A DNA stretch of 64,000 bases from Carboxylicivirga mesophila (lineage in GTDB: Bacteria; Bacteroidota; Bacteroidia; Bacteroidales; Marinilabiliaceae), in NCBI RefSeq assembly GCF_018271975.1, contig NZ_JAGUCN010000015.1:1-64000 (forward strand), written 5' to 3'. Shown piece by piece: positions 62,309-64,000 of the stretch; position 1 is the stretch's first letter, and each line of letters opens with the position of its first letter. The notes beneath the pieces are model-generated. The model was given only the letters and a program-made list of their open reading frames with translations. It was not told the DNA's origin and ran no database searches. The translations under genes were made by a program, and so were the position numbers.

Positions 62309-64000
62309 TTAGCTCTGAGCTTCAATCCATTTACGTGCATTTACAAAAGCCTCAATCCATGGTGATACCTCATCCCCTTTTCTGTCGGCCGGGTAATAAC
62401 CCCATTGCCATGGGAAGATGGCGCGCTCCAGGTGAGGCATCATTGCCAGGTGACGACCATCATTAGAGCAGATAGCTGCGGTGTTATAATCGCTACCGTT
62501 TGGATTAGCAGGATATGTTTCATGCGCATATTTACCGACAATATTGTATTGCTCTTCAGCATATGGCAATTGGTATTTCCCTTCTCCGTGAGCTACCCAA
62601 ACCCCCAGTTTACTGCCCGATAGTGAGCTAAGCATCACTGTATCGTTTTGCGGAATCTCCATATTCAGGAAGATAGACTCAAACTTATGTGAGTTATTGT
62701 GCAGCATTTTAGGCTGTTGTTCGTGCTCTGGGTACACCAGGCCTAGCTCAACCATTAGCTGACAACCGTTACAGATACCTAAACTCAGTGTATCCTTGCG
62801 GGCATAGAAGTTATCAAGCGCCTTTTTTGCCTGTGGATTGTAAAGGAATGCGCCAGCCCATCCTTTGGCCGAACCCAGTACGTCACTGTTTGAGAATCCA
62901 CCAACGAACACAATCATGTTCACATCTTCCAATGTCTCACGACCAGTAATTAAATCGGTCATGTGAACATCTTTCACATCCATACCTGCCAGGAACATAC
63001 TGTAGGCCATCTCGCGATCGCCGTTCACACCTTTCTCACGGATGATAGCCGCTTTGATACCTGAGCGCTCTTTACGATCCAATACCAGGTTCCACTGATC
63101 TAACTGACCGGTAAAAGCGGTTGGGAAATTGTAATCCAATGCGTGGTTGGCATAGTTGTCGAAGCGCTCTTTAGCCAGGGCTTCTCCACTCTGCTTGCGA
63201 TCCAGCAAATAAGATGTTTTGTACCAATCGTTACGGTACTTATCAATGTCAAGTGATAATATTTTGCCATGATTTTCGATAATCAGCTCACGTGATTCAA
63301 TTGGTTGTCCCAACTCACTAAACTGAATACCATTAGCTTCCAAAACAGCGGCTACTTCAGTCAAATCTTTCACCTGAATAAGCACACCTGGATTTTCGCT
63401 GAACAGCAACTTAATCAGGTCTTTTTCTTCATAATCGTTCAGGTTCACCTTAGCACCGAATGATGTATTGGCAAAATTCATCTCCAGCAATGCAGTCACC
63501 AAACCACCAGCCGACACATCATGACCAGCCAATACAAGGCCTTTATTAATCAGCTCCTGAATAGCATTGAATCCATTCTTGAAATACTCTGCATCTGTTA
63601 CTGTTGGTGCTTCGGCTCCCAGCTTGTTAACTACCTGGGCAAATGAACTACCACCTAACTTAAGACTATCAAACGACAGGTCAATATGTAATAAATGTGT
63701 TTCCGTATCTTTTACTAATACAGGCTCAACAATCTTTTTAATGTCGTTCACCTCACCGGCACCAGAGATGATAACAGTTCCGGGACTGTAAACCAAGTCA
63801 CCGTCTTTATACTTCTGTGTCATCGACAGTGAATCTTTACCGGTTGGAATGTTAATTCCCAACTCAACACTGAAATCACTAACCGCTTCAACAGCGCGGT
63901 ACAATCGACTATCTTCACCCTTATTTTTACAAGGCCACATCCAGTTGGCACTTAAAGAAACACCGTTTAATCCATGCGTAAGCGGTGCCCACACCAGGTT
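62309..64000 (-). CDS. purL: PurL: phosphoribosylformylglycinamidine synthase, C-terminal part
   Basis: The frame is open to the right edge, so only the C-terminal 564 residues are visible. PurL (long, single-chain form) makes FGAM from FGAR, ATP and glutamine in purine synthesis. Visible parts are the end of the synthetase half (SLSANWMWPCKN, PTGKDSLSMTQKY, LAGHDVSAGGLVTALLEM) and the C-terminal glutaminase. The glutaminase nucleophile Cys lies in SLGICNGCQLM, and the His/Glu pair in MMPHLERAIFPWQWG. The visible glutaminase fused to the synthetase shows the long form rather than the PurLQS set. A strong terminator follows. Confidence 0.96.
   Translation of the reverse strand, partial: NLVWAPLTHGLNGVSLSANWMWPCKNKGEDSRLYRAVEAVSDFSVELGINIPTGKDSLSMTQKYKDGDLVYSPGTVIISGAGEVNDIKKIVEPVLVKDTETHLLHIDLSFDSLKLGGSSFAQVVNKLGAEAPTVTDAEYFKNGFNAIQELINKGLVLAGHDVSAGGLVTALLEMNFANTSFGAKVNLNDYEEKDLIKLLFSENPGVLIQVKDLTEVAAVLEANGIQFSELGQPIESRELIIENHGKILSLDIDKYRNDWYKTSYLLDRKQSGEALAKERFDNYANHALDYNFPTAFTGQLDQWNLVLDRKERSGIKAAIIREKGVNGDREMAYSMFLAGMDVKDVHMTDLITGRETLEDVNMIVFVGGFSNSDVLGSAKGWAGAFLYNPQAKKALDNFYARKDTLSLGICNGCQLMVELGLVYPEHEQQPKMLHNNSHKFESIFLNMEIPQNDTVMLSSLSGSKLGVWVAHGEGKYQLPYAEEQYNIVGKYAHETYPANPNGSDYNTAAICSNDGRHLAMMPHLERAIFPWQWGYYPADRKGDEVSPWIEAFVNARKWIEAQS

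Overview
The window is chromosomal DNA from a member of the Bacteroidota, most likely a free-living, probably marine or sediment, Bacteroidia (order Marinilabiliales or a close relative; the rank is inference). Evidence: two complete SusC/SusD outer-membrane import pairs, a full moxR-batABCDE operon, a one-protein hybrid two-component regulator with Reg_prop repeats, an RprX/RprY-like sensor-regulator pair, lipoprotein sulfatases, start sites without Shine-Dalgarno sequences, and several promoters with the Bacteroidota -7 box TAnnTTTG. Base composition is low to middling GC throughout. I see no rRNA, tRNA, CRISPR array, prophage or intact insertion sequence.

Layout. 1-6.2 kb: the 5' part of a large secreted Ig/PKD-like protein running off the left edge, an unknown coiled-coil protein, a DUF2027/Smr protein divergent from queA, a tiny BFD-like iron-sulfur protein and a PHP-family phosphatase. 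6.5-15.0 kb: an eight-gene aerotolerance-type operon (MoxR ATPase, DUF58, an unnamed membrane protein, BatA, BatB, BatC, BatD, BatE). 15.4-19.6 kb: a charged exported protein divergent from a histidine kinase/OmpR-type regulator pair and a DUF4097 beta-solenoid protein; the shared control region holds four helically phased GTTAA repeats. 19.7-23.7 kb: a CPBP membrane protease, an acetate transporter and HtpG. 24-27.9 kb: two lipoprotein sulfatases. 28.4-31.8 kb: a cobalamin-riboswitch-controlled BtuFCD importer. 32-37 kb: a lipoprotein, a dipeptidyl-peptidase III, an unknown exported protein and threonine dehydrogenase. 37.1-46.9 kb: two tandem SusC/SusD pairs without any enzyme gene. 47.3-50.8 kb: the tRNA methylthiotransferases MtaB and a MiaB-like enzyme, and a ferredoxin-reductase-like flavoprotein. 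51.1-57.9 kb: the hybrid two-component regulator, a lipid A-type acyltransferase and an acyl-CoA synthetase. 58.2-64.0 kb: a SWIM-SNF2 helicase and the C-terminal half of PurL, running off the right edge.

The strongest themes are nutrient capture at the outer membrane (SusCD, sulfatases, B12 import) and envelope sensing or maintenance (Bat operon, RprXY-like divergon, hybrid regulator). I did not find a complete novel system. The most promising undescribed signals are non-coding: the phased GTTAA operator array (16479-16521), a 13-bp direct repeat upstream of a SusC promoter that also precedes a 45-codon membrane-peptide frame (46952-47195), four tandem 22-bp repeats (28261-28348), and two intergenic stretches built of stacked hairpins (26147-26231 and 57950-58174).
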